Source: an uncultured Alsobacter sp.
GTDB lineage: Bacteria > Pseudomonadota > Alphaproteobacteria > Rhizobiales > Beijerinckiaceae
Reading direction: 5' to 3'
Assembly (NCBI RefSeq): GCF_945952055.1
Contig: NZ_CAMFHB010000009.1
Coordinates: forward strand, 1-64,000
Length of the DNA stretch: 64,000 bases
The notes under the pieces: model-generated
The model's input: only the letters and a program-made list of their open reading frames with translations
Databases searched by the model: none
Told to the model about the DNA's origin: nothing
Position numbers and translations under genes: made by a program
Shown here: in pieces, positions 41,962 through 50,754 of the stretch
Layout: every line of letters begins with the position of its first letter
Numbering within the stretch: the stretch's first letter is position 1

Positions 41962-43767
41962 ATGAACGACACGGCCGGGACGGCACCAGGGGACGCGAGC
42001 GTCTCCGGGCCGTCCATTGACTATGTGGCCCTCTTTCGCCGGGCGCCGAACCCCTACGTCCTGCTCGATCCCGAGCTTCGCATCATCGACATGAACGAGG
42101 CCTACCTCGCCGTGACGATGAGCAAGCGCGAGGCTATCGTGAGGCGAAACCTCTTCGAAGCCTTTCCGAACGAAGGCACGGTCAACGATCCGTCGGTCGC
42201 GCTCGTGCGCGAGTCGCTCCTCAAGGCCCTGCAGCAGGGCACGGTCGATCACCTCGCCGTCGTGGAGTACCAGATCGAAAGCCCCGCGGGCCCCGAGCGA
42301 CGCGTCTGGAGCGCGACCCACACGCCGATCCTGGATCAGGACGGGCGGGCGGTGTTCGTGATGCAGCATACCCAGGACATCACCGAGATCACGAGGCTGC
42401 GCCGGCGCGTGGACGACCGCTCTCCGCTGGAGACGGCCATCCTGGGCCGGGCGCGTGCCGTGCAGGCCCGCAACGCCGACCTCACCGCCGAGGCGTCGCG
42501 CCTGCGCACCCTCTTCGACCAGGCGCCAGGCTTCATGGCGGTGCTGCGCGGGCCCGATCACGTCTTCGAGATCGCCAATGCCGCGTATCTGCAGCTGGTC
42601 GGCCGGCGGGACATCGTCGGTCGCAGCGTCGCCGATGCGCTGCCCGAGATCGCGGGCCAGGGCTTCATCGAACTCCTCGACGAGGTGCGCGACACGGCCA
42701 AGCCCTTCGTGGGGCACGGCGTCACGGCGCGCCTCCGTCGCGCGCCCGACGCACCGCTCGAGGAGCTGGTGCTGGACCTCGTCTACCAGCCCATCGTGGG
42801 CGACGACGGGCAGGTCGCCGGCATCTTCGTGCAGGGCCACGACATCACCGTGCAGATGCGGGCAGAGTCGGCGCTTCGCGAGCTCAACGAGACGCTGGAA
42901 AACAGGGTCGCCCTGCGCACGGCGGAGCTCGAGCAGGCGCGCGCCGCGCTGGAATCGGTCAATGCCAATCTCGAGAACATCGTTGCGGCGCGCATGGTCG
43001 ATCTGCAGGCCGCCAACGAGGAGATCCAGCGGTTCGCCTACATCGTGAGCCATGACCTGCGCTCGCCGCTGGTCAACGTCATGGGCTTCACGAGCGAGCT
43101 GGAAAGCATCCGCCAGACCATCACCGACCACTTCGGCGGAGCCGACGGGCGGGCCCTTCCCGAGACCGTGCGGGTCGCGGTGGAGGAGGATCTTCCGGAG
43201 GCCATCGCGTTCATCCGCAGCTCGACCCAGCGCATGGACTGGCTGATCGGGGCCATCCTGAAGCTCTCGCGTGAAGGCCGCCGGGTGCTGCAACCCGAGC
43301 TCGTGCCGATGCGGTCGCTGGTCGAGGCGTTCCAGACCGTCCTGGCGCACCAGCTCGACGAACACCCGGCCGTCCTGGATACCCGCGACATGCCCGACGT
43401 CGTCAGCGACCGCATGGCGATCGAGCAGGTGTTCGGCAATCTCGTCGAGAACGCCGTGAAGTATCTTCAGCCGGGCAAGCCCGGCCTGATCGTCGTGCGC
43501 GGCTGGGAGGACGGTCCCAACCTGCACTACGCGATCGTCGACAACGGCCGCGGCATCGACCCGCGCGATTTCGACCGCATCTTCGACCTGTTCCGGCGCG
43601 CCGGCGCCCAGGACGTTCCCGGCCACGGCATCGGCCTCGCCCACACGCGGGCGCTCGTGCGCAGGCTGGGAGGCACCATCACCGTCTCGTCGGAACCGGG
43701 ACAGGGCTCCACCTTCGTGGTGACCCTGCCGCGTGTCCTGACCGCGTCAAACGAGGAGGCCGCGTAA
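41962..43767 (+). CDS. PAS-domain sensor histidine kinase
   Basis: A 601-residue cytoplasmic kinase: two PAS domains (about 22-140 and 180-300), a coiled-coil (about 305-350), then HisKA with phospho-acceptor His364 in YIVSHDLRSPLVNVMGF. An HATPase follows (NLVENAVKYLQ, DNGRGIDP, GHGIGLAHTRALVRRLGG). No membrane helix is seen, so the signal is internal. The chosen ATG at 41962 is preceded only by GCAGG; upstream frame sequence is unlike the family. The stop is directly followed by a CheY-like gene. Confidence 0.92.
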   Translation: MNDTAGTAPGDASVSGPSIDYVALFRRAPNPYVLLDPELRIIDMNEAYLAVTMSKREAIVRRNLFEAFPNEGTVNDPSVALVRESLLKALQQGTVDHLAVVEYQIESPAGPERRVWSATHTPILDQDGRAVFVMQHTQDITEITRLRRRVDDRSPLETAILGRARAVQARNADLTAEASRLRTLFDQAPGFMAVLRGPDHVFEIANAAYLQLVGRRDIVGRSVADALPEIAGQGFIELLDEVRDTAKPFVGHGVTARLRRAPDAPLEELVLDLVYQPIVGDDGQVAGIFVQGHDITVQMRAESALRELNETLENRVALRTAELEQARAALESVNANLENIVAARMVDLQAANEEIQRFAYIVSHDLRSPLVNVMGFTSELESIRQTITDHFGGADGRALPETVRVAVEEDLPEAIAFIRSSTQRMDWLIGAILKLSREGRRVLQPELVPMRSLVEAFQTVLAHQLDEHPAVLDTRDMPDVVSDRMAIEQVFGNLVENAVKYLQPGKPGLIVVRGWEDGPNLHYAIVDNGRGIDPRDFDRIFDLFRRAGAQDVPGHGIGLAHTRALVRRLGGTITVSSEPGQGSTFVVTLPRVLTASNEEAA

Positions 43768-44202
43768 ATGGCCAGTTCCCCCCATCCCGTCACCATCATC
43801 ATGGTGGAGGACGACGACGGCCATGCCCGGCTGATCGAGAAGAACATCCGCCGCGCCGGCGTCTGCAACGAGATCCGCCATTTCGTCAGCGGCAATGCGG
43901 CCTGCGACCACCTGTTCGGCGATCCGACGCATGACCACGGCCCCATCCTCGTGCTGCTCGACCTCAACCTGCCGGACATGAGCGGCACGGAGATCCTGGC
44001 GCGCCTCAAGAGCGACGAAACGCTGCGCCGCGCACCCGTGGTGGTGCTCACCACCACGGACGACCAGCGCGAAATCGAGCGTTGCTACGATCTGGGATGT
44101 AATGTCTACATCACCAAGCCGGTGGAATATGAGAGTTTCGCCCAGGCCATCCGGCAACTCGGCCTGTTCCTCTCCGTGATGCAGGTACCGGAAGTCCCTT
44201 GA
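43768..44202 (+). CDS. Single-domain response regulator, Rcp1-like
   Basis: A 144-residue stand-alone receiver: IIMVEDDDGHARLIEKNIR, phospho-acceptor Asp65 in LLDLNLPDMSG, Thr in VVLTTTDD and Lys in YITKPV. It resembles Rcp1-type regulators partnered with bacteriophytochrome-like kinases. It begins right after the PAS kinase and overlaps the next gene by four bases, so it probably receives phosphate from that kinase. Confidence 0.92.
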   Translation: MASSPHPVTIIMVEDDDGHARLIEKNIRRAGVCNEIRHFVSGNAACDHLFGDPTHDHGPILVLLDLNLPDMSGTEILARLKSDETLRRAPVVVLTTTDDQREIERCYDLGCNVYITKPVEYESFAQAIRQLGLFLSVMQVPEVP

Positions 44203-45248
44203 CCGAAGCCGAGACGCCGGGCCCCGTGCGCCTGCTCTACATCGACGACGATCCGGGACTGGGCCGGCTCGTCGAACGAAGGCTCGCCCGCCTCGGCTTC
44301 GCGGTGACGCACGTGGAGGACGGCGAAGCCGGGCTGGCCAGGCTCGCCTGCGGCACCTTCGACGTCGTGGCTCTCGACCACTTCATGCCGACGCGCCAGG
44401 GGCTCGACGTGCTCGTCGACATCCAGGCCCTCGCCGAGCCTCCCCCCGTCGTCTACGTCACCGGCTCGGAAGAGGGACGGATCGCCGTGGCGGCCCTGAA
44501 GGCCGGTGCGGCGGACTACGTCATCAAGGACACCGCCGGCATCTTCATCGACCTGCTCGGCCAGGCGGTGACGCAGGCCCTCGAGCAGCAGCGGCTCCGG
44601 CGCGACAAGGCGGCCGCGGAGCGCGAGATGCGGGAGGCGCGGGAGCGGGCGGAGATCCTGCTGCGCGAGGTCAACCACCGCGTCGCCAACAGCCTGCAGC
44701 TCGTCGCCTCGCTCGTGTCCATGCAGCAGAAGACCGAGGGCCTGGACCCTGTCGCCCGCGAAGCGCTGGTCGAGGCCCAGAACAGGATCCACGCCATCGC
44801 GCAGATCCATCGCCGCCTCTATACCTCCGAGGACGTCCGCTTCGTCGCCATGGATGCCTATCTGTCCGGGCTCGTGGAGGAGCTGGAGGCGGCCATGAAG
44901 GCGGCCGGGCGCGAGCATACGATCATGCTGCGGGCCGAACCGGTCCGCGTGGGCACGGACCGCGCCGTGTCGGTGGGCGTGATCGTGACGGAACTCGTCA
45001 CCAACGCGTTCAAATACGCCTATCCGCAGGACGTCCTCGGCGACATCCGCATCAACCTGTCGCGCCGGGGCGAGCAGTGCCGCCTCGAAGTGGAGGACGA
45101 CGGCATCGGCCTTAGCGGCGAAGCCGCCCCCAAGGGAAGCGGGCTGGGCACGCGCATCGTGCGCGCCATGACCGCGACGCTGGGCACCACGATCGCCTAC
45201 GAGGCGCGGCCGGTGGGGACCCGCGCGGTCCTGACCTTCAGCCTCTGA
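44199..45248 (+). CDS. Receiver-HWE/HisKA_2 hybrid kinase
   Basis: A 349-residue protein with an N-terminal receiver (LLYIDDDPGL, Asp60 in VVALDHFMP) linked by a coiled-coil to a HisKA_2-type kinase with His160 in LLREVNHRVANSLQL. A C-terminal ATPase follows (VTNAFKYAYP, DDGIGLSGEA). TTG at 44199 overlaps the stop of the CheY-like gene (TTGA). With the two genes upstream it forms a phosphorelay-like trio: kinase, shuttle regulator, receiver-kinase. The 3-prime end overlaps the convergent LacI gene by 11 bases. Confidence 0.9.
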   Translation: MTEAETPGPVRLLYIDDDPGLGRLVERRLARLGFAVTHVEDGEAGLARLACGTFDVVALDHFMPTRQGLDVLVDIQALAEPPPVVYVTGSEEGRIAVAALKAGAADYVIKDTAGIFIDLLGQAVTQALEQQRLRRDKAAAEREMREARERAEILLREVNHRVANSLQLVASLVSMQQKTEGLDPVAREALVEAQNRIHAIAQIHRRLYTSEDVRFVAMDAYLSGLVEELEAAMKAAGREHTIMLRAEPVRVGTDRAVSVGVIVTELVTNAFKYAYPQDVLGDIRINLSRRGEQCRLEVEDDGIGLSGEAAPKGSGLGTRIVRAMTATLGTTIAYEARPVGTRAVLTFSL

Positions 45249-46320
45249 CGTCCTTCAGCCTCGCGCGCGGTGCCGGCCGCCAGGGCGCCGTGCTCTCCCG
45301 GCTCAGCAGTTCCACCGGCAACCGGATCGCGTGATCGTCGGGGGTGCTCGTGCCGTCGAGCATGCGCAGCAGCACCTCGGCGCCCCGCCGCCCGATCTCC
45401 TGTCGCGGCTGGCGCATCGTCGACAGGACGGGATCGAGGTAGTCCACCTGGTCGATGCCGTCGAAGCCGACCACCGACACGTCGCCGGGAACGCGCAGGC
45501 CCGCCCTGCGCACCACCTTCATCAGCCCCATGGCGATCTCGTCGCTGGCGCAGAACACCGCCGTCGGCCGGTCGGGGATCGCCAGGAACCGCTCGCCGGC
45601 GGCCATGCCGCTGACGAAGCTGAAGCGGGCGCCGGCATCGCCCTCGACCCTGACGATGTCGTGATCGGCGATGCCCGCTGCGAGCGCCGCGGCACGGAAC
45701 TGCGTCCAGCGGGCCGTGTCGACCACGCTGCCCTTCGGTCCGGCGGCATAGGCGAGCCGGCGATGACCCAGCGACGCCAGGAACCGGCCGGCCTCGCGCC
45801 CGCCGGCCTCGTCGTCGGCGCAGACGTCGGGGATGGACGGATGCCCGATCGGGGCGCACAGGGAGACGATGGGCAGGCCGGCTTCCACGAGCGTGCGCCC
45901 ATGGCTGCCGGGAATGTAGCCGCACAGGAGGATGATCGCGTCCACCTGCCGGGCGAAGGCCAGCTCGACGAGACGGGACTGGTTGCCAGGCGCGCTGTCC
46001 AGGTTGCCGATGATCACTCCGTAGCCCGCCGGCGCGAGGGCGGTGTCCACCCCGCGCAGGACGTGGGAGTACATCTGGTTGGCGATGCTCGGCACGACCA
46101 CGAGCACCATCTGGGTGCGCTGGGTGCGCAGCATGCGCGCGCTCGAGTTCGGCGTGTATCCGCAGGCGCGCACGGCCTCCATCACGAGGGCGACCGTCTC
46201 CGCCCGCACGCTGTCCGGCTTGGCCAGGGCCCGGCTCACGGTCGCGGTGGAGACACCCGCACGCGCGGCGACGTCAGCAATGGTGGCGGTCCGCGCGCCC
46301 TGTCCGGTCTTGTCGCTCAC
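45238..46320 (-). CDS. LacI-family transcription regulator
   Basis: A 360-residue repressor: helix-turn-helix TIADVAARAGVSTATVSRAL with the hinge helix NSSARMLRTQ, then a GntR/PurR-like sugar-binding domain (VVPSIANQMYSHVLRGVD, GFDGIDQVDYLDPVLST). GTG at 46320 has GGAGACGC upstream; an upstream ATG at 46371 would add 17 residues. It is divergent from a sugar ABC importer whose leader holds a perfect LacI-type palindrome, so it almost surely controls that operon. Confidence 0.93.
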   Translation of the reverse strand: MSDKTGQGARTATIADVAARAGVSTATVSRALAKPDSVRAETVALVMEAVRACGYTPNSSARMLRTQRTQMVLVVVPSIANQMYSHVLRGVDTALAPAGYGVIIGNLDSAPGNQSRLVELAFARQVDAIILLCGYIPGSHGRTLVEAGLPIVSLCAPIGHPSIPDVCADDEAGGREAGRFLASLGHRRLAYAAGPKGSVVDTARWTQFRAAALAAGIADHDIVRVEGDAGARFSFVSGMAAGERFLAIPDRPTAVFCASDEIAMGLMKVVRRAGLRVPGDVSVVGFDGIDQVDYLDPVLSTMRQPRQEIGRRGAEVLLRMLDGTSTPDDHAIRLPVELLSRESTAPWRPAPRARLKDVRG

Positions 46321-46403
46321 GCCTGCGTCTCCATTCCCGTCCAGGCTATAGCCCGGATCTTCCTGCCGCATTCTTCTTGCTGCAGCGCAGCAACGACGGC
46401 CTC

Positions 46404-46432
46404 TTGACAGACCATCGCGCGGACTTCACTCT
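46404..46432 (+). promoter_or_regulatory. Candidate promoter of the sugar ABC operon
   Basis: A perfect -35 TTGACA (46404-46409) is followed after 17 bases by a weak -10 (CACTCT). The LacI palindrome starts ten bases after it, where bound repressor would block transcription start. Confidence 0.45.
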
Positions 46433-46441
46433 CGCTCCAAA

Positions 46442-46457
46442 TTGTAATCGATTACAA
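46442..46457. promoter_or_regulatory. LacI-family operator, perfect 16-base palindrome
   Basis: TTGTAATCGATTACAA, a perfect palindrome with the central CG that LacI/GalR hinge helices insert into. It lies about 40 bases before the binding-protein ATG and faces the lacI-type gene. Confidence 0.85.
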
Positions 46458-46496
46458 GGGCGACGGCAAACGTCCCCTGCCAGCGGGAGGAAACCC

Positions 46497-47729
46497 ATGA
46501 AGCATACAGCATCCGTCGTTGCGCTTGCCCTCGGCCTCGGCTGGGCCGGCACCGCCTTCGCGCAGGACAAGGCCGAGGTGATCCACTGGTGGACCTCGGG
46601 CGGCGAGTCCGCGGCGGTGAAGGTGTTCGCCGACATGTACACCAAGGGCGGCGGCACCTGGGTCGACACCGCGATCGCCGGCGGCGCCAATGCGCGCACC
46701 GCGGCCATCAACCGCACGGTGGCCGGCACCCCGCCCACGATGATGCAGTTCAACACCGGCAAGCAGTTCGACGAACTCGTCGAGAACAACCTGCTCAACG
46801 ACGTCGACGCCGTCGCCGCCGAGATGAAGTGGAAGGACAAGATCCCGGGCCCGATCCTGGCCGCCACCACCCGCAACGGCAAGATGTTCGCCGTTCCGGT
46901 GAACATCCACGGCCAGAACTGGCTGTTCTTCAACACGGAGGTCCTCAAGAAGCTCGGCGCCGAGGAACCCAAGACCTTCGACGATCTGCTCGTCGTCCTG
47001 GAGAAGGCGAAGGCCGCCGGCCTGATCCCGCTGGCCTTCTCGGGCCAGAAGACCTGGGAGCGCGGCCTCTTCAACACCGTCATGGTCGGCGTGGGCGGTC
47101 CCAAGCTGTGGATGTCGGTCTACGGTGACAAGGATCCCAAGGCCCTGAAGTCGCCGGAGTTCAAGCAGGTCGCCGAGACCTTCGCAAAGCTGCGCAACTA
47201 CGTCGACGCGGGCGCGCCGGGCCGCAACTGGAACGACGCTACCGCGCTCGTCATCCAGGGCAAGGCCGCTGGCCAGATCATGGGCGACTGGGCCAAGGGC
47301 GAGTTCATCGCCGCCAACCAGACCGCCGGCAAGGAATACGGCTGCGTCGTCCTGTCGAAGGCGGGTGGCGGCTACCTGATGGGCGGCGACGTCTTCGCCT
47401 TCCCGAAGACCAAGGACGCCGCGCAGCAGAAGCAGCAGATCGTGCTGGCCAAGATGCTGCTCGACCCGGCCACGCAGGTCGAGTTCAACAAGAAGAAGGG
47501 CTCGATCCCGGTCCGCACGGACGTCGACACCTCGTCGATGGACATCTGCGCCCAGAAGGGCGCGAAGATGGCGGCCGACCCGGCCCAGCAGGCGCCCGCC
47601 ATGGAGCTCCTGACCGCGCCGGCCGTGACGGGTGCGGTCGAGGACGTGATCTCCTCCTACTGGAACACCCCGGCCCAGACCGTCGACCAGTTCGCGGACA
47701 AGTTCGCCGCGGCGCTCAAGACCCTCTGA
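46497..47729 (+). CDS. Sugar ABC importer substrate-binding protein
   Basis: A 410-residue family-1 solute-binding protein with a Sec signal peptide (cleaved after TAFA, about residue 22). VIHWWTSGGESAAVKVF, MGGDVFAFPK and MLLDPATQVEFNKKKGSIPVR resemble glucose/mannose-type binding proteins (GtsA/Thermus group). It delivers a sugar to the permeases downstream. GGGAGGAAA precedes the ATG. Confidence 0.93.
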   Translation: MKHTASVVALALGLGWAGTAFAQDKAEVIHWWTSGGESAAVKVFADMYTKGGGTWVDTAIAGGANARTAAINRTVAGTPPTMMQFNTGKQFDELVENNLLNDVDAVAAEMKWKDKIPGPILAATTRNGKMFAVPVNIHGQNWLFFNTEVLKKLGAEEPKTFDDLLVVLEKAKAAGLIPLAFSGQKTWERGLFNTVMVGVGGPKLWMSVYGDKDPKALKSPEFKQVAETFAKLRNYVDAGAPGRNWNDATALVIQGKAAGQIMGDWAKGEFIAANQTAGKEYGCVVLSKAGGGYLMGGDVFAFPKTKDAAQQKQQIVLAKMLLDPATQVEFNKKKGSIPVRTDVDTSSMDICAQKGAKMAADPAQQAPAMELLTAPAVTGAVEDVISSYWNTPAQTVDQFADKFAAALKTL

Positions 47730-47743
47730 TCCTGCACTGATGC

Positions 47744-47769
47744 CGGCCCGCGCGTTCGCGCGCGGGCCG
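47744..47769 (+). other. Perfect hairpin with TTCG loop between binding protein and permease genes
   Basis: Exact 11-base arms (CGGCCCGCGCG and CGCGCGGGCCG) close a TTCG tetraloop, with no T-run after it. It starts 14 bases after the binding-protein stop. Such a hairpin would protect or partially terminate the transcript and keep the binding protein in excess over the permeases, as the REP elements between malE and malF do. Confidence 0.75.
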
Positions 47770-47812
47770 TGCGTTCCGCCGCCGTCGTTTCCCTCGCGCG
47801 TGGATCCGTCCG

Positions 47813-48709
47813 ATGCTCGCGATACGGCCTCGCCTTGCCTCGCGACTGGCGGCCTGGGTGGCACTGTCCCCCGCGCTGGCCGTCCTGGTCGTCGTCTATA
47901 TCGGCTGCACCACCTGGACGATCTGGATCTCGATGACGGCATCGCGGATGCTGCCGAGCTCCAATTTCGTCGGCCTGCGGCAATACGAGGCGCTCTTCGC
48001 CAACGAGCGCTGGACCGTCTCGGTCTCCAACCTCGTGATCTTCGGCACGATGTTCATGATCGCGAGCCTCGCGCTCGGCTTCCTGCTCGCGGTCGCCATC
48101 GACCAGCGGGTGCGCGCCGAGAACCTGCTGCGCTCGATCTTCCTCTACCCCTTCTCGATGTCCTTCGTGGTCACCGGCCTCGTCTGGCAGTGGGTGTTGA
48201 ACCCCACCTTCGGCATCGAGCGCATCGGCAAGAACTTAGGGTTCGCCGACTTCAAGTTCGACTGGATCGTCCGTCAGGACATGGTGATCTACTGCCTCGT
48301 CTTCGCGGCCGTCTGGCACGCGGCCGGGCTGGTGATGGCCATCATGCTCGCCGGCCTGCGCGGTATCGACGAGGACATCTGGAAGGCCGCCCGCGTCGAC
48401 GGCCTGCCCACCTGGCGCGTCTACGTGTCGATCGTGGTCCCGATGATGGGCGCGAGCTTCGCGACCGCCAGCGTGCTCATGGCCACCAGCGTCGTGCGCC
48501 TGTACGACCTCTCCGTCGCCATGACCAACGGTGGGCCGGGCATCGCCTCCGAGGTGCCGGCGAAGTTCGTCATGGACCACCTGTTCGAGCGCCAGAACAT
48601 CGGGTTGGCCACCGCGGCCGCGACGTCGATGCTGATCACCGTCGCCGCCGTCGTCGGACCCTTCCTCTATTGGCAGAGCCGCCGACGGGCTGCTGCGGGA
48701 GCGCACTGA
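47813..48709 (+). CDS. Sugar ABC importer permease (MalF/UgpA type)
   Basis: A 298-residue protein with six helices. The family features are VGLRQYEALFANERW, the FSMSFVVTGLVWQWVLNP helix and the EAA loop (AARVDGLPTWRVYVSIVVP). It pairs with the MalG-type permease, whose ATG overlaps this stop by one base (TGATG). The gap before it holds a strong hairpin. Confidence 0.93.
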   Translation: MLAIRPRLASRLAAWVALSPALAVLVVVYIGCTTWTIWISMTASRMLPSSNFVGLRQYEALFANERWTVSVSNLVIFGTMFMIASLALGFLLAVAIDQRVRAENLLRSIFLYPFSMSFVVTGLVWQWVLNPTFGIERIGKNLGFADFKFDWIVRQDMVIYCLVFAAVWHAAGLVMAIMLAGLRGIDEDIWKAARVDGLPTWRVYVSIVVPMMGASFATASVLMATSVVRLYDLSVAMTNGGPGIASEVPAKFVMDHLFERQNIGLATAAATSMLITVAAVVGPFLYWQSRRRAAAGAH

Positions 48710-49596
48710 TGGTCGCCATGGTCGAACCCACCGGCCCGCGCCCGCGCCCGCTCACGCCGGCACGCATCGGGCTCTACGCCTTCCTCTTCATCTCGGCCCT
48801 GTTCTTCCTGGTGCCGCTCTACGTGATGATCGTCACGTCGCTGAAGACCATGCCGGAGATCCGGCTCGGCAATCTCCTGGCGCTCCCCTCCGCACCCAGC
48901 ATCGAGGCGTGGGTCAAGGCCTGGTCGTCGGCCTGCACGGGCCTCACCTGCAACGGCATCAGCGTCGGCTTCTTCAACTCGGTGAAGATCCTCGTGCCCT
49001 CGGTGATCGTCTCGATCGCAGTGGGGTCGCTCACCGGCTACGCCCTGTCGTTCTGGCGGGTGCCTGTGGCCGGCATCCTGTTCGGCGCGCTGATGACCGT
49101 GGCCTTCGTGCCGTATCAGATCTTCATCTATCCGCTGGTGCGCATCTTCGCCTCGGCGGGCATCAGCAACTCCCTGCCGGCGATCGTCATCATCCACACG
49201 ATCTTCGGCCTGCCGACGATGACGCTCCTGTTCCGCAACTACTTCGCCTCGCTGCCGATCGAGCTCTTCAAGGCGGCGCGTGTCGACGGCGCGGGCTTCT
49301 TCCGGATCTTCTGGTCGGTCATGCTGCCCATGGCCACGCCGATGCTGATCGTCGCCGTCATCCTGCAGGTCACGGGCATCTGGAACGACTTCATCCTCGG
49401 GCTCGTCTTCGCCGGCCGCGAGAACCTGCCCATGACCGTGCAGCTCAACAACATCGTCAATTCCACCCAGGGCGAGCGCACCTACAACGTGGACATGGCC
49501 GCCACGCTGCTCACCGCGCTCGTGCCCCTCGTCGTCTACTTCGCCTCCGGTCGCTGGTTCGTCCGGGGCATTGCCGCCGGAGCCGTGAAGGGATGA
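48709..49596 (+). CDS. Sugar ABC importer permease (MalG/UgpE type)
   Basis: A 295-residue protein with six helices. SLKTMPEIR follows the first helix, VPYQIFIYPL lies mid-protein and the EAA loop is AARVDGAGFFRIFWSVMLP. It contains an extra Cys pair in a periplasmic loop (SACTGLTCNG) that could form a disulfide. It overlaps the ATPase gene by four bases (ATGA). Confidence 0.93.
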   Translation: MVAMVEPTGPRPRPLTPARIGLYAFLFISALFFLVPLYVMIVTSLKTMPEIRLGNLLALPSAPSIEAWVKAWSSACTGLTCNGISVGFFNSVKILVPSVIVSIAVGSLTGYALSFWRVPVAGILFGALMTVAFVPYQIFIYPLVRIFASAGISNSLPAIVIIHTIFGLPTMTLLFRNYFASLPIELFKAARVDGAGFFRIFWSVMLPMATPMLIVAVILQVTGIWNDFILGLVFAGRENLPMTVQLNNIVNSTQGERTYNVDMAATLLTALVPLVVYFASGRWFVRGIAAGAVKG

Positions 49597-50738
49597 GCGC
49601 AGCCATGACCCAGGCCTCCTCGCAGGCCATGAGCCACGCCGCCACCGACAAGCGGTGCGACGTGTCCGTGAAGGACGTCGAGATCAGCTTCGGGCGCCAC
49701 GTGGTGCTGGAAAAGCTGTCGCTCGACATCGCCCAGTCCGAGTTCATCGTGCTGCTGGGCCCGTCCGGCTGCGGCAAGTCCACGCTGCTCAACGCCATCT
49801 CGGGCCTGCTCGACGTCAATGCCGGGCAGATCTGGATCGGCGGACGCAACGTGACCTGGGAGGAGCCCAAGGACCGCGGCATCGCCATGGTGTTCCAGTC
49901 CTACGCGCTCTACCCCCGCATGAGCGTCCGCGAGAACATGTCGTTCGGGCTGCGGGTCGCCGGCATGCCGGCCAACGAGATCCAGAAGCGCGTCGCCGAT
50001 GCGGCGACGATGCTCAAGATCACGGAGCTCCTGGATCGCAAGCCCTCGCAGCTTTCCGGCGGCCAGCGCCAGCGTGTCGCCATCGGCCGTGCGCTGGTGC
50101 GCGATGCCGGCGTCTATCTGTTCGACGAGCCGCTTTCCAACCTCGACGCCCAGCTGCGCGCCGAGCTGCGCGTCGAGATCAAGCGCCTGCACCAGCGCCT
50201 CCGGGCGACGATGATCTACGTCACCCACGACCAGATCGAGGCGCTGACGCTGGCCGACCGCATCGCGGTGATGAAGGACCGGGTCATCCAGCAGCTCGAC
50301 ACGCCGCAGAAGATCTACCGCGAGCCGGTCAACCGCTTCGTGGCATCCTTCGTCGGCTCGCCGGCGATGAACTTCATGCCGGGCCGGGTCGAGCGCGGCG
50401 CCACGGGCGCCACCTTCTCCCTGGGCGACCTGTCGATCCCGATCCAGGGCTATCCGTTCAAGTCGCCGGGGCTCACCGGCGCGGCCGTTCTCGGGATCCG
50501 TCCCGAGCACGTGCTGTCCGGCGCCGAAGCGGGCCCCAACGCCTTCAACGCCCAGGTCGAAATGGCCGAGCCGATGGGTGCCGACACGCTCGTCTGGTGC
50601 CGCACGCCATCGGGCGCCAGCTTCTCCGTGCGGGTCGACAGCGGCCCGTCCATCGCGCCCGGCGACACGCTGCCGGTTTCCTTCCCCGTGGGCACGCTGT
50701 CGCTGTTCGAGGAAGGCCCCGACGGCCGCCGCCTGTAA
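49593..50738 (+). CDS. Sugar ABC importer ATPase (UgpC/MsmK type)
   Basis: A 381-residue ATPase with Walker A GPSGCGKST, signature LSGGQRQRV, Walker B YLFDEPLSNLDA and a C-terminal TOBE/OB regulatory domain. It energises the permease pair upstream. A second binding-protein and permease set at 57973-61182 has no ATPase, and UgpC/MsmK-type ATPases are known to serve several importers, so it may power both. Confidence 0.94.
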   Translation: MSAAMTQASSQAMSHAATDKRCDVSVKDVEISFGRHVVLEKLSLDIAQSEFIVLLGPSGCGKSTLLNAISGLLDVNAGQIWIGGRNVTWEEPKDRGIAMVFQSYALYPRMSVRENMSFGLRVAGMPANEIQKRVADAATMLKITELLDRKPSQLSGGQRQRVAIGRALVRDAGVYLFDEPLSNLDAQLRAELRVEIKRLHQRLRATMIYVTHDQIEALTLADRIAVMKDRVIQQLDTPQKIYREPVNRFVASFVGSPAMNFMPGRVERGATGATFSLGDLSIPIQGYPFKSPGLTGAAVLGIRPEHVLSGAEAGPNAFNAQVEMAEPMGADTLVWCRTPSGASFSVRVDSGPSIAPGDTLPVSFPVGTLSLFEEGPDGRRL

Positions 50739-50754
50739 TCCCCAGGACAATCCG

